A stretch of DNA of 9,565 nt from Candidatus Sumerlaeota bacterium (GTDB lineage: Bacteria; Sumerlaeota; Sumerlaeia; JADFCT01): assembly GCA_026398575.1 (NCBI GenBank), contig JAPLSP010000697.1:1-9565 (forward strand), given 5' to 3'. Below, one piece after another: positions 1-7,100 of this stretch; the stretch's first letter is position 1, and every line of letters starts with the position of its first letter. A program made the position numbers and the translations under genes. Below the pieces are notes generated by a model. It was given only the letters and a program-made list of their open reading frames with translations. It searched no databases and was not told the origin of the DNA.

Positions 1-1
1 G

Positions 2-793
2 CAGGTTTATGACTACGAAACGAGCAAGGTGGACAACGGCCGGTTTTCGCTTCGGGGCCGGTTTCGCGGAGAATACCAGATTCATGCTCTCATAAATGAA
101 CCGGCCATGCGAATTCCCGGAATTCTTGCCCTGGATAATTTGGCGGGCGATCAGGATTTGGGCGAGATTATATTGCCTGTGACCGGATGGCTGCGGGTTG
201 AACTATCTTACGCTTCGGTTCCCGCTTCGACAGAGCGGCCGAAGTGGGCGACGCTCTTCCTGGTTCCTCAGATTGACGCGCAGACAGACGCGGAGAAGGC
301 GTCAACCGCGTGTCCGTGCATAAATTTCCAGCTCGACCTGAGCAAACCGGAGCATGTTCTTGAATTCGTTCCAGAAAGGCGATACGACGCCTATTTGACG
401 GCGCAAGGCTGGAAGCCGGCGCCTTATAAGAAACAGGTCGCCGTCCAGTCCGGCACAACGGCGACGGTGTCGTTTGAGCTGCAGCCGCAATGCTGCCTGA
501 CGGGCTTTTATCACCTGCCCAACGGTTTCCCCAAAGGCGCAATGGCGCGCTCGATTTCTCTCACGGAAGCAGCCACCAGCGAAACGCGCAAGGCGTCGCT
601 CCAACAATGGAGCAAGAGCATCCATGAAGAAAATGGCAAGGGCGTGGACAGCATGACCGACAGATCTTTTTATTTTCAAAGCCTCAAGGAGGGGATATGG
701 CGTCTGATGATCGAGGCGGACGAGTGCGAGACCTTCACTCAGGATTGCGAAGTCAAACCGGGCAAGTGGGACATGATCCAGGCGCATTTGAAA
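2..793 (+). repeat. Intragenic duplicated module, copy A
   Basis: The protein segment encoded here aligns along its full length with the one encoded at about 2220-2992. Shared landmarks in the same order: RGRFRGEY, RIPG, LDNL, QDLG, an L/VRVxL strand, AxVP, a PYxxxVxVxSG strand, ATVxFxxQPQ, a FQxLKEGxWRLxIE block and VKPGK/IKPGK. Copy A ends at HLKKRG, where a Pro/Ala linker begins. Confidence 0.8.
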
Positions 794-2995
794 AAGCGCG
801 GATCGCTTTCTGACGCTGCCGCGACGTCGGATTCCAAACGCGCTGACGGCGCGGCTTCCCCTGCTGTAGCGCCCCCTGTCGCTGCTTCTCCCGCATCAAA
901 TCCATTCGCCGTTCCTACGACGCCCCCAAACTTGCCTGCCTCGGCTTATTCCGCGGATCAGGTCTCGCATACGAATAGCGGAACGGCGCCGGATACGACC
1001 TGCGTTGTGAAGGGGGTTGTGACTTTCACGGGCGCTCCTGTGGCTGGCGCGCGTGTTTCGCTTATAAGCAGCGGCGCCTCCGCCGGCAGGTATTATAGCA
1101 TTGAGCATGATACCAAAACAGACAGCAATGGCGCGTATCAAACCATGGGCTATGCTGAATCGTCCTGTTTTCTCAGCGTGAGTTTCGAGAGAGGAACAAG
1201 CTCCTATCTTAATCGTGATAGATTCCAAACATCTGCAGGAAGAGAGAGGATCAGGGATATTGCTATCATAGGAGGAGCGGGGGCGCTCCACGGGCGTGTT
1301 TTTAATGAGGGAGAACCGTTTTCGGGAGCAGCTGTTACCATCGCCATCTTAACAGATTGGAATCGCGAACGCAAGATATACACGAAGACCAGCCAAGAAG
1401 GGGAGTTCCGATTTGATGAGCTGGAGGAGTGTTCCTACAGTTGCACCATTAATGAGGAATCCCAACCAGGGATTAGAGTTGATGGCGATACCCGGCATGA
1501 TATCGTGCTCAGAAAAAATCATACTCTCAAGATGGAGATTGTTTTCGATGACGCGCCGGATGGCAAAGAGCCGCTCGTGATTACTTCTGCCCATTTCTGG
1601 CCTAACATCAATTCCGTCGTAGTGAAAGGAAATCAGTTGGAATTCCGGGGTCTGTTCAAACGCTTATATTCATTGGAACTAACCTGCGAAACGACTGGTG
1701 GGATACCGGTCAGCGTCAAATATGCCGGCCTTTTGGATGTTGACAGTATGGATAAGGATCAGGACCTGGGCAAGATTCACATCTCGCTCAAAGGCGCGTC
1801 GCTCAAGGGAGTTATTTGCATGCCCGATGGCAAGCCTGCCCAGGGCGCATCCATCAGCTTATATCGCTACTTGTATGGGAATATTGGCGTCGTGGGGAAT
1901 TTCTCCGCAAACAAACGGGGGGAGTATGAATTCCTGGGACTGCGAGATGATAGATATCGCTCTTATGTCTTGTGGAGCGATTATTCCGATTGGACTACTA
2001 CTCTTACCAGCTTCCGCATGGCAGAATATGTTGAAGTCAAAGGCGCCACCCAGCGCGATTTCAAGTTTCCTCCCCGTCTGCCGGTCCATGATGTGACGGG
2101 GCGCATGACGCTGGGGCGCAATGAAACCCGCCTGAATCTTACGGATATCAGACGCCTTCAAATAAAGCTGCTGGGTACCGAGGAAAGTTTTTTTCCCAAT
2201 GGTCCGCTGCAAATCAGCGCCGAGGAATCGGCTTCGTATGACGGCAATGAGCCATTCCTAATTCGTGGCCGGTTCCGGGGCGAATATATTCTCTTCGCCG
2301 AGATCGGAACGCAATCTATCCGGATTCCGGGAGCCATCAGATTGGATAATCTGGAGCGCAATCAAGATCTGGGCGCCATCCGAATGCCGCCGCTGGGCGC
2401 CGTGCGCGTTCAGCTTGCATCCGCTGCTGTTCCCGACGATTCATCCATAGATACCTTGCTCAGTCTTGAATTCAAGGAAATAGGTAGAGATAACAGCTCG
2501 ACCATGAGTTCTAGTCTGCGGTTCAGCATCAACCGAAGGAAATCCGAACACGAAATTTTTCCCGTGCCGGCAGGCAGATACAATGCGTCATTCGACTGGG
2601 GCGCCTGGAGGACGGAACCTTATCAGGCGGCAGTAACTGTTGAATCCGGCAAACCGGCGACGGTGAAGTTCGCGATCCAGCCTCAGGGCTTGCTGCAAGG
2701 ATTCGCCATCATGCTCGGAAGCCCAACCATGGAAGCGAAGCCGCGCCTCATCACCCTGACGGGCTTTGGCGAGACGCGCACGATCAAGCCTCGCAACATG
2801 AACGATGATATAGAAGAGGAATACGCCGCAGGCAGGGATGTTGGACAATGGAGGCTGTTCTGGTTCCAAAATCTCAAAGAAGGAACCTGGCGGCTGAAGA
2901 TCGAGACCGACGGGTGGGAGACTTATACAAAGGATTTCGATATAAAGCCCGGCAAGGGCGGGCAGAATAGATTTTATCTTAAGCAGAATCATTGA
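2..2995 (+). CDS. Giant repeat protein with carboxypeptidase-regulatory-like (CNA-B/TTR-type) beta-sandwich modules, 5' end missing
   Basis: The frame is open to the left edge (first visible codons give QVYDYETSK), so the GTG at 29 is internal and the gene is 5'-truncated; 997 residues are visible. Nothing enzymatic is recognised. Seen: an N-terminal module (~1-264) with RGRFRGEY, RIPG, QDLG, LKEGxWRL and VKPGK motifs; a Pro/Ala/Ser linker (~270-325, nt 805-965); several modules of the type xGVVxxxGxPVAGAxVSL...TDSNGAYQ (nt ~1000-1200, 1280-1500, 1790-1980), the signature of carboxypeptidase-regulatory-like domains; then a C-terminal module (nt ~2220-2992) repeating the first one. Such domains generally form stalks or binding modules of secreted or outer-surface proteins; in several phyla they are also appended to regulators or M56-type sensors, and the missing N-terminus would decide. 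No membrane anchor or sorting signal is visible at the C-terminus. The last codons and the TGA lie inside a palindromic repeat. Family-level call is good, function unknown. Confidence 0.8.
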   Translation, partial: QVYDYETSKVDNGRFSLRGRFRGEYQIHALINEPAMRIPGILALDNLAGDQDLGEIILPVTGWLRVELSYASVPASTERPKWATLFLVPQIDAQTDAEKASTACPCINFQLDLSKPEHVLEFVPERRYDAYLTAQGWKPAPYKKQVAVQSGTTATVSFELQPQCCLTGFYHLPNGFPKGAMARSISLTEAATSETRKASLQQWSKSIHEENGKGVDSMTDRSFYFQSLKEGIWRLMIEADECETFTQDCEVKPGKWDMIQAHLKKRGSLSDAAATSDSKRADGAASPAVAPPVAASPASNPFAVPTTPPNLPASAYSADQVSHTNSGTAPDTTCVVKGVVTFTGAPVAGARVSLISSGASAGRYYSIEHDTKTDSNGAYQTMGYAESSCFLSVSFERGTSSYLNRDRFQTSAGRERIRDIAIIGGAGALHGRVFNEGEPFSGAAVTIAILTDWNRERKIYTKTSQEGEFRFDELEECSYSCTINEESQPGIRVDGDTRHDIVLRKNHTLKMEIVFDDAPDGKEPLVITSAHFWPNINSVVVKGNQLEFRGLFKRLYSLELTCETTGGIPVSVKYAGLLDVDSMDKDQDLGKIHISLKGASLKGVICMPDGKPAQGASISLYRYLYGNIGVVGNFSANKRGEYEFLGLRDDRYRSYVLWSDYSDWTTTLTSFRMAEYVEVKGATQRDFKFPPRLPVHDVTGRMTLGRNETRLNLTDIRRLQIKLLGTEESFFPNGPLQISAEESASYDGNEPFLIRGRFRGEYILFAEIGTQSIRIPGAIRLDNLERNQDLGAIRMPPLGAVRVQLASAAVPDDSSIDTLLSLEFKEIGRDNSSTMSSSLRFSINRRKSEHEIFPVPAGRYNASFDWGAWRTEPYQAAVTVESGKPATVKFAIQPQGLLQGFAIMLGSPTMEAKPRLITLTGFGETRTIKPRNMNDDIEEEYAAGRDVGQWRLFWFQNLKEGTWRLKIETDGWETYTKDFDIKPGKGGQNRFYLKQNH
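2220..2992 (+). repeat. Intragenic duplicated module, copy B
   Basis: C-terminal copy of the module at 2-793. The RGRFRGEY block is identical; the remainder is diverged but collinear (FWFQNLKEGTWRLKIE here against FYFQSLKEGIWRLMIE in copy A). A third, weaker trace of the QDLG strand motif (MDKDQDLGKI) is encoded near 1750-1780, so the unit may have been repeated more than twice. Confidence 0.8.
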
Positions 2996-3033
2996 GGGCA
3001 GAATCATAATGATTCTGCCCTCAATGATTCTGC
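2983..3033. repeat. Perfect 51-nt palindrome at the 3' end of the repeat-protein gene
   Basis: Arms 2983-3007 and 3009-3033 are exact reverse complements around a single A at 3008. Each arm holds two copies of GCAGAATCAT separated by TGAGG. It overlaps the last three sense codons and the TGA of the upstream gene. It could end transcription, but the only T-run (3050-3056) begins 16 nt past the stem, too far for a classical intrinsic terminator, and the inner part recurs at 3795-3832. It is therefore called a repeat with possible terminator activity. Confidence 0.85.
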
Positions 3034-3080
3034 CTCTGGTGTTTGGACATTTTTTTCCCGAAGGGGAACTACAATCATAG

Positions 3081-3108
3081 CCGTGGGTGAAGCGAAGCGA
3101 ACCCACGG
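3081..3108. repeat. 28-nt palindrome CCGTGGGT...ACCCACGG, left copy
   Basis: Stem 3081-3088 pairs with 3101-3108; the loop carries GAAGCGAAGCGA. The exact inverse copy lies at 3719-3746, and both are joined to a similar flank (TCATAG on this copy, CTATGATAG on the other). The loop is itself a GAAGC tandem. Confidence 0.85.
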
Positions 3109-3260
3109 TGGCGGCACGCGGAAGTATGGCCCCCGAAGGCGGCCCTGGAGTTTGGACATTTCAACCTGCTTCAGCAGGTTCCTCCTTGCCCCCGGCTTTA
3201 GCCGGCGGGGACCAGGGGCAACATAAATCTTATGAGCGCGCTTCAGCGCGGCTTCTCGAC

Positions 3261-3471
3261 GGAGGCTTCAGCCATGCCTGCTGCTTCCACCCGTATCTTC
3301 CCAGTGATCTTCATTCACCATCATCAAGCAGGCTCGATTAATGAAAAAAATAGAGCGGCATGGGACATACATGGAAGATGAATGTGATGATACGAGCGCG
3401 GAAGCAAAGTTTGGGGTATGAGTGGCTGCTTGATAACGGATGCAGGTAATTTAGCGGAAATACTGAAGCGT
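3261..3471. other. Spacer between the arms of the composite inverted repeat
   Basis: About 210 nt of more AT-rich sequence without a convincing gene, with one further small hairpin of the same type (GGCTTCAGCC, 3264-3273). The short frames crossing it run into the palindromes and have low-complexity translations. If the block is a mobile or RNA-encoding element, this would be its unique core. Confidence 0.5.
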
Positions 3472-3832
3472 GTCGAGAAGCCGCGCTGAAGCGCGCTACA
3501 AAATAGAGAGAGCATCTCAACCCACCGGCTGAAGCCGGGGGCAAGGAGGAACCTGCTGAAGCAGGTTTTGCGCACTCAAATGTTCAAACTCCAGGGCCCC
3601 CGAAGGGGGCCAACGTCGTCACGGAAGCAATTCCGATTGGAAGCGCACAAACGAAATGCAGTAGGCTGTTCAATCCATGTTGGCCCCCTCCGGGGACCGG
3701 TTTTCGCGCTTATCGTTTCCGTGGGTTCGCTTCGCTTCACCCACGGCTATGATAGTTCGCCCCCTTCGGGGGATTCAAACGTCCAAATTCCAAAGGCAGA
3801 ATCATTGAGGGCAGAATCATAATGATTCTGCC
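3472..3832. repeat. Right arm of composite inverted repeat
   Basis: Mirror image of the left arm. GTCGAGAAG (3472-3480) and the CCGCGCTGAAGCGCGC unit (3481-3496) exactly mirror 3236-3260. Then follow CCGGCTGAAGCCGG (3525-3538), AACCTGCTGAAGCAGGTT (3550-3567), AAATGTTCAAAC (3578-3589), a perfect GGCCCCC-GAA-GGGGGCC (3595-3611), GGCCCCCTCCGGGGACC (3682-3698), the exact 28-nt mirror of the CCGTGGGT palindrome (3719-3746), CCCCC-TTC-GGGGG (3760-3772), AAACGTCCAAAT (3777-3788), and the GCAGAATCAT palindrome (3795-3832). It is longer than the left arm because of about 90 extra nt between 3612 and 3718. Confidence 0.85.
3719..3746. repeat. 28-nt palindrome CCGTGGGT...ACCCACGG, right copy
   Basis: Identical in inverse orientation to 3081-3108 over all 28 bases, loop included. 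Conservation of the loop shows that the whole unit was copied rather than the stem alone being maintained. Confidence 0.85.
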
Positions 3833-3849
3833 TGTAAAGCGTTACAAGC

Positions 3850-3994
3850 CTGATGGGTCTTATCGAAGTATTCCACCAGCCCATACGCCCGCTCGTTGAG
3901 TTCCTTCATCTGCTTCATTCATCTGCTTCATCTGCTCCAGTAGCGATTGACCGCGCCCGGTGTTTAACTGGATAGTGAGCGCGCCGCAATTAAT
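3850..3994 (-). pseudogene. Frameshifted remnant of an agarase-like glycoside hydrolase C-terminus
   Basis: Read on the minus strand, this stretch encodes QSLLEQMKQM and, after a frame change, KELNERAYGLVEYFDKT. The intact gene at 8477-9565 ends LLEQMKEINERAYTLTEYFDKRP. Just upstream, INCGALTIQLN aligns loosely with NKGIVNVEFK of the intact copy. The frame is broken by tandem copies of CTTCATCTG at 3904-3934, one enlarged to 13 nt, a net gain of about 22 nt over the intact gene. After DKT the frame runs through unrelated residues to a TGA (3817-3819) inside the neighbouring palindrome. No catalytic part is present, so this is a dead 3' fragment of a second, related gene. Confidence 0.75.
3904..3934. 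repeat. Short tandem repeat causing the frameshift in the remnant
   Basis: CTTCATCTG occurs at 3904-3912 and 3926-3934, with an enlarged middle copy CTTCATTCATCTG at 3913-3925. The intact paralogue near 8533-8541 has one copy of the corresponding CTTTCATTTG-like stretch. The pattern is typical of replication slippage. Confidence 0.7.
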
Positions 3995-4074
3995 CCGTGT
4001 GGCGATTCCAAAAATGCGCCCGATGCCCGGCCGAGCTCGTTTAATAGCCGGATACGCGGCGTATGAAAATTAGC

Positions 4075-4190
4075 AACCTTTTAGCGATGCGCCGTAGGCC
4101 GCTCGATCCGAGAGCGGCGTGAGGGATTTCAGAGCTTTTGTACCGGGCCGCTCTCGGATCGAGCAGCCTACGGCGCATCGCTAAAGGGTT
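4075..4190 (+). promoter_or_regulatory. Long hairpin in the leader of the synthase-hydrolase gene
   Basis: Arms 4075-4118 and 4147-4190 are complementary at 42 of 44 positions, with a 28-nt loop (4119-4146). One mismatch would be a G-U pair in RNA. The right arm contains AAAGGG (4183-4188), the likely Shine-Dalgarno for the GTG at 4195, so the folded leader RNA would mask ribosome binding. No T-run follows, which speaks against an intrinsic terminator. It could instead be another extragenic palindrome that landed in the leader. The inverted repeat is directly visible; the regulatory role is inferred. Confidence 0.6.
4183..4188 (+). promoter_or_regulatory. Shine-Dalgarno AAAGGG for the GTG start at 4195
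   Basis: AAAGGG ends 6 nt before GTG 4195. The ATG at 4191 is in another frame. The upstream in-frame TTG at 4138 lies in the hairpin loop, has no good ribosome binding site, and would translate the right arm of the hairpin. GTG 4195 is therefore preferred. Confidence 0.5.
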
Positions 4191-4194
4191 ATGT

Positions 4195-7100
4195 GTGGAA
4201 GCGGCGGACTCGCGACTGTCACAGACGCCTGTAACGCAGCTGGCGCCTTTCGAGGGCGCGCGGCATCCGTGGGGGGGATGGCAGCGGGGATTGCTTTTGG
4301 GGGTCGTGTTGGGATTGCTCGCGCTAGCGTTTCTGGATTTCAAGGGCTTTACGATTGTTTGGAATTTCGCGACGCTTGGAATTTTTTCCATCGTCATCGG
4401 CATAAAGGTGGCCGCTGTCTTTCTCGGTCAGTTCCGAAGGTTCACCGTCAAGGCCTCGCCGGGGGAACTCGCCCGCCTCTCGGATGAATCGCTTCCTGTT
4501 TATACAGTCCTCGTTCCGCTTTACAGGGAAAAAGACATTCTCAAAGGCATGATCGCGGCGCTGGAGAGGCTGGACTATCCCGCCGGCAAGCTCGACATCC
4601 AAATCCTGCTTGAAGAAAACGACGTCGAAACGCGGCAGGAACTTGCGCGCATGGATATCCCGGCGCATATCCGCGTGGTTGTGGTCCCCGACGGGCGGCC
4701 GCGCACCAAGCCCCGCGCGTGCAATTACGGGCTGGAACGCGCGCGCGGCGAGTACCTGGTCGTTTTCGACGCCGAGGACCGCCCGGAACCGGACCAGCTG
4801 AAAAAGGCGGTGGCGGCATTCCGCAAGCTGCCGCCGCGCGTCGGCTGCCTGCAGGCGCGGCTGAATTTTTACAATGGCTTTCAAAACCTGCTGACGCGCT
4901 GGTTCACGCTCGAGTATTCGGCGTGGTTCGACCTTTACCTGCCCGGGCTGCACGCGATGCGCTCGATCATTCCGCTCGGCGGAACCTCCAACCATTTCGT
5001 CACGGACGTCCTGCGGCGCGCCGGCGGATGGGATCCCTGGAACGTCACGGAGGACTGCGATCTGGGCGTCCGCATGAGCCTCGCGCGCTCGGATATCCGC
5101 ATCCTGGATTCCACGACGTGGGAGGAGGCACCCTGCCATACGCTGCCCTGGATACGGCAGCGTTCGCGATGGATCAAGGGCTACTGGCAGACGCTCCTCG
5201 TGCATACGCGTTCGCCGCTGCGGTCGCTGGCGCGCCTGGGGCCGTGGAAGTTTTTCATGATGCTGGCGGCGGTGGGCGGACAGGTGCTGACGCTGCTGTT
5301 GATGCCGGTCTGCTGGGCGATCCTGGGAGTTTGGTTCGTCAAGCGATGGAGCCTGTTCAACCCCAAAGAGTCGTGGTCGGTCCTGCTGCTCTATGCGACG
5401 GTCCTCATGGCGCTCTTCAATGGCTACTTTATCCTGATTCATCTGATCGCGGGATTGCGGCGGCGGTATTTCCGGCTGATGCCGGCGGGGCTTTTCATGC
5501 CCGTGTACTGGCTGTTGATGAGCCTGGGGGCATGGTTCGGATTTCTACAATACTTCCGTGCGCCGTTTGCCTGGCTCAAAACCCCTCACGGCCTGTTCCT
5601 GCGAACCGCGCGCGGACGCGAACTGGCCGCCGCGCCCGCCGTTTCCGCATCCCGGCCCATGCCCGGCGTCTATCTTACGGCGATACCGTTCGCGGCCGGT
5701 ATGCTGGCCTTGATCGCCATTGCTCTGACCATTCCCCATTATGTGAAAACGCAGAAGCAAATAACGCGGGCCACGGAATATCCGTCCGGCCCATACCTGG
5801 AAGATGAGAAGATCGTGAACGCCTCCTGGTTCAGCTATTCGAACATGGCGATAGATGTTTCACTCAAACGGGGGCGCAATCCGCAAATTACGACCACGAG
5901 CCTGCTCTCATCCACGGACCCGCTTTCATCCGGCATGCTGCGATCCATGGTTTATCTCAAAGTCATGGACGGCGAATGGTACCAGTCGCTGGCGAATGAA
6001 TGTCTGCTCACGTCGGACGGGGGCATGCAGATCCGCGCGCCGCTTTTGGCGGGGCAATGGACCGGCGCCCAATCCGGCGGCGAGTGGGGGCAATGGAATC
6101 TGCGGCGCGTGCGGGCAGTGGGCATCAAAGTTTTCGGCGCCGTTGACACGATCGCGGAGATGCGCATTCGGGGCGTAACGCCCTTCGGCGCGGCCACCAG
6201 CGGCGCCTTGCAGGCCGGCGTTGTCCAGGCCGGGGAGCGCGCCACGCAATTCAAGGTCTATGAAGCGCAGTTCGAGCTGGGGCGCGAATACGAGAATCCT
6301 TTTGACGCCAAGCAGATTGATTTATGGGGCGTCATTAAAACGCCCTCGGGCAAGACGCTCACCTATCCCGCGTTCTACGCGCAGGATTATTCGCGCAAGG
6401 CAACCACGGCAAGCGAGACTCTTACGCCTCAACGCAAGCCTTACTGGGCGATCCGCTTCATGCCATCGGAGGCGGGGGCCTATCGTTGGCGTCTGAGCGG
6501 CAAGGACCATACCGGCGCCCAGCTGGAGACTTCGGCGCGAACGCTCAAGGTGGCCGCCGCGCCGGGCCGTGGATATCTGAAGCCCGACAAAAATCAGGAA
6601 TACTTTGAGTTTGAGAACGGGGAGTTCTTCTACCCCATTTCGCTGAACGTGTGCTGGCCGCGCGACTCGCGCACCATCCGCCTGCGCGGCTTTGAATACA
6701 ATAATCCCAAGGATGGCACGTTGCTGTACGGCGATTTCTTCCGCCAGATGAGCGAGGCGCGCGTCACGATGGGACGCATCTGGATGTCGCCGTGGTGGTG
6801 CGGTCTGGAATGGCGCGATGACTATCCCGGCTTCCACGGCATTGGCCGCTACAACCTGCAGAACGCCTGGCGTCTGGATTATCTCATCCAGCAAGCCGAT
6901 AAAAACAACATCATGATCGAGCTCGCGCTCAATCCCCACGGCCCCTGGACCGACCGGTGGGATAAAAATTGGGCGGAAAGCCCCTTCAAGGCCAGCAATG
7001 GCGGTTTCCTCGAGGACCATCCCCATGCCTTTACGAATCCCAAATCCATCGAACTATTCAAGCAGCGCCACCGCTACGTCGCCGCCCGCTACGGCGCTTT

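Larger units (their letters stand above)
2983..3260. repeat. Left arm of composite inverted repeat
   Basis: This stretch matches the reverse complement of 3472-3832. Order of units: GCAGAATCAT palindrome (2983-3033), GTTTGGACATTT (3041-3052), CCCGAAGGGG (3057-3066), 28-nt CCGTGGGT...ACCCACGG palindrome (3081-3108), GGCCCCCGAAGGCGGCC (3128-3144), a second GTTTGGACATTT (3150-3161), AACCTGCTTCAGCAGGTT (3163-3180), CCCCGGCTTTAGCCGG unit (about 3190-3210), and a CGCGCTTCAGCGCG unit (3237-3250) running into GCTTCTCGAC (3251-3260). No coding potential beyond short chance frames. Confidence 0.85.

Noticed and set aside
3087..3341. 84-codon plus-strand frame in the left repeat arm
   Set aside because: It is built of translated palindromes (for example FQPASAGSSLPPALAGG) with no SD, and continues into non-coding spacer.
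3568..3822. 84-codon plus-strand frame in the right repeat arm
   Set aside because: Translated repeats only; it lies across several inverted units and has no family resemblance.
2983..3832. CRISPR array
   Set aside because: Units are palindromes of differing sequence in mirror order, not regular direct repeats with similar-length spacers, and no cas gene is in the window.
2983..3832. Transposon with terminal inverted repeats
   Set aside because: No transposase frame and no target-site duplication at the outer ends (TATCTTAA on the left, TGTAAAGC on the right); a non-autonomous element remains possible.
4191..4487. ATG at 4191 as the start of a 98-codon gene
   Set aside because: It is in a different frame from the GT2 gene, with a Gly/Arg/Ala-rich translation; the nearby AAAGGG is better assigned to GTG 4195.
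4324..5442. 372-codon minus-strand frame opposite the GT2 domain
   Set aside because: It is antisense to a domain with an intact D,D,D,QxxRW signature; its Arg/Gln/His-rich translation is typical of a GC-rich shadow frame.
4719..5807. 362-codon plus-strand frame inside the fusion gene
   Set aside because: Ala/Arg/Gly-rich overlapping frame without any recognisable motif; the gene in the other frame explains the region.
6322..7026. 234-codon minus-strand frame opposite DUF5060/GH
   Set aside because: Shadow frame; the sense strand carries the clear DUF5060 and GH motifs.
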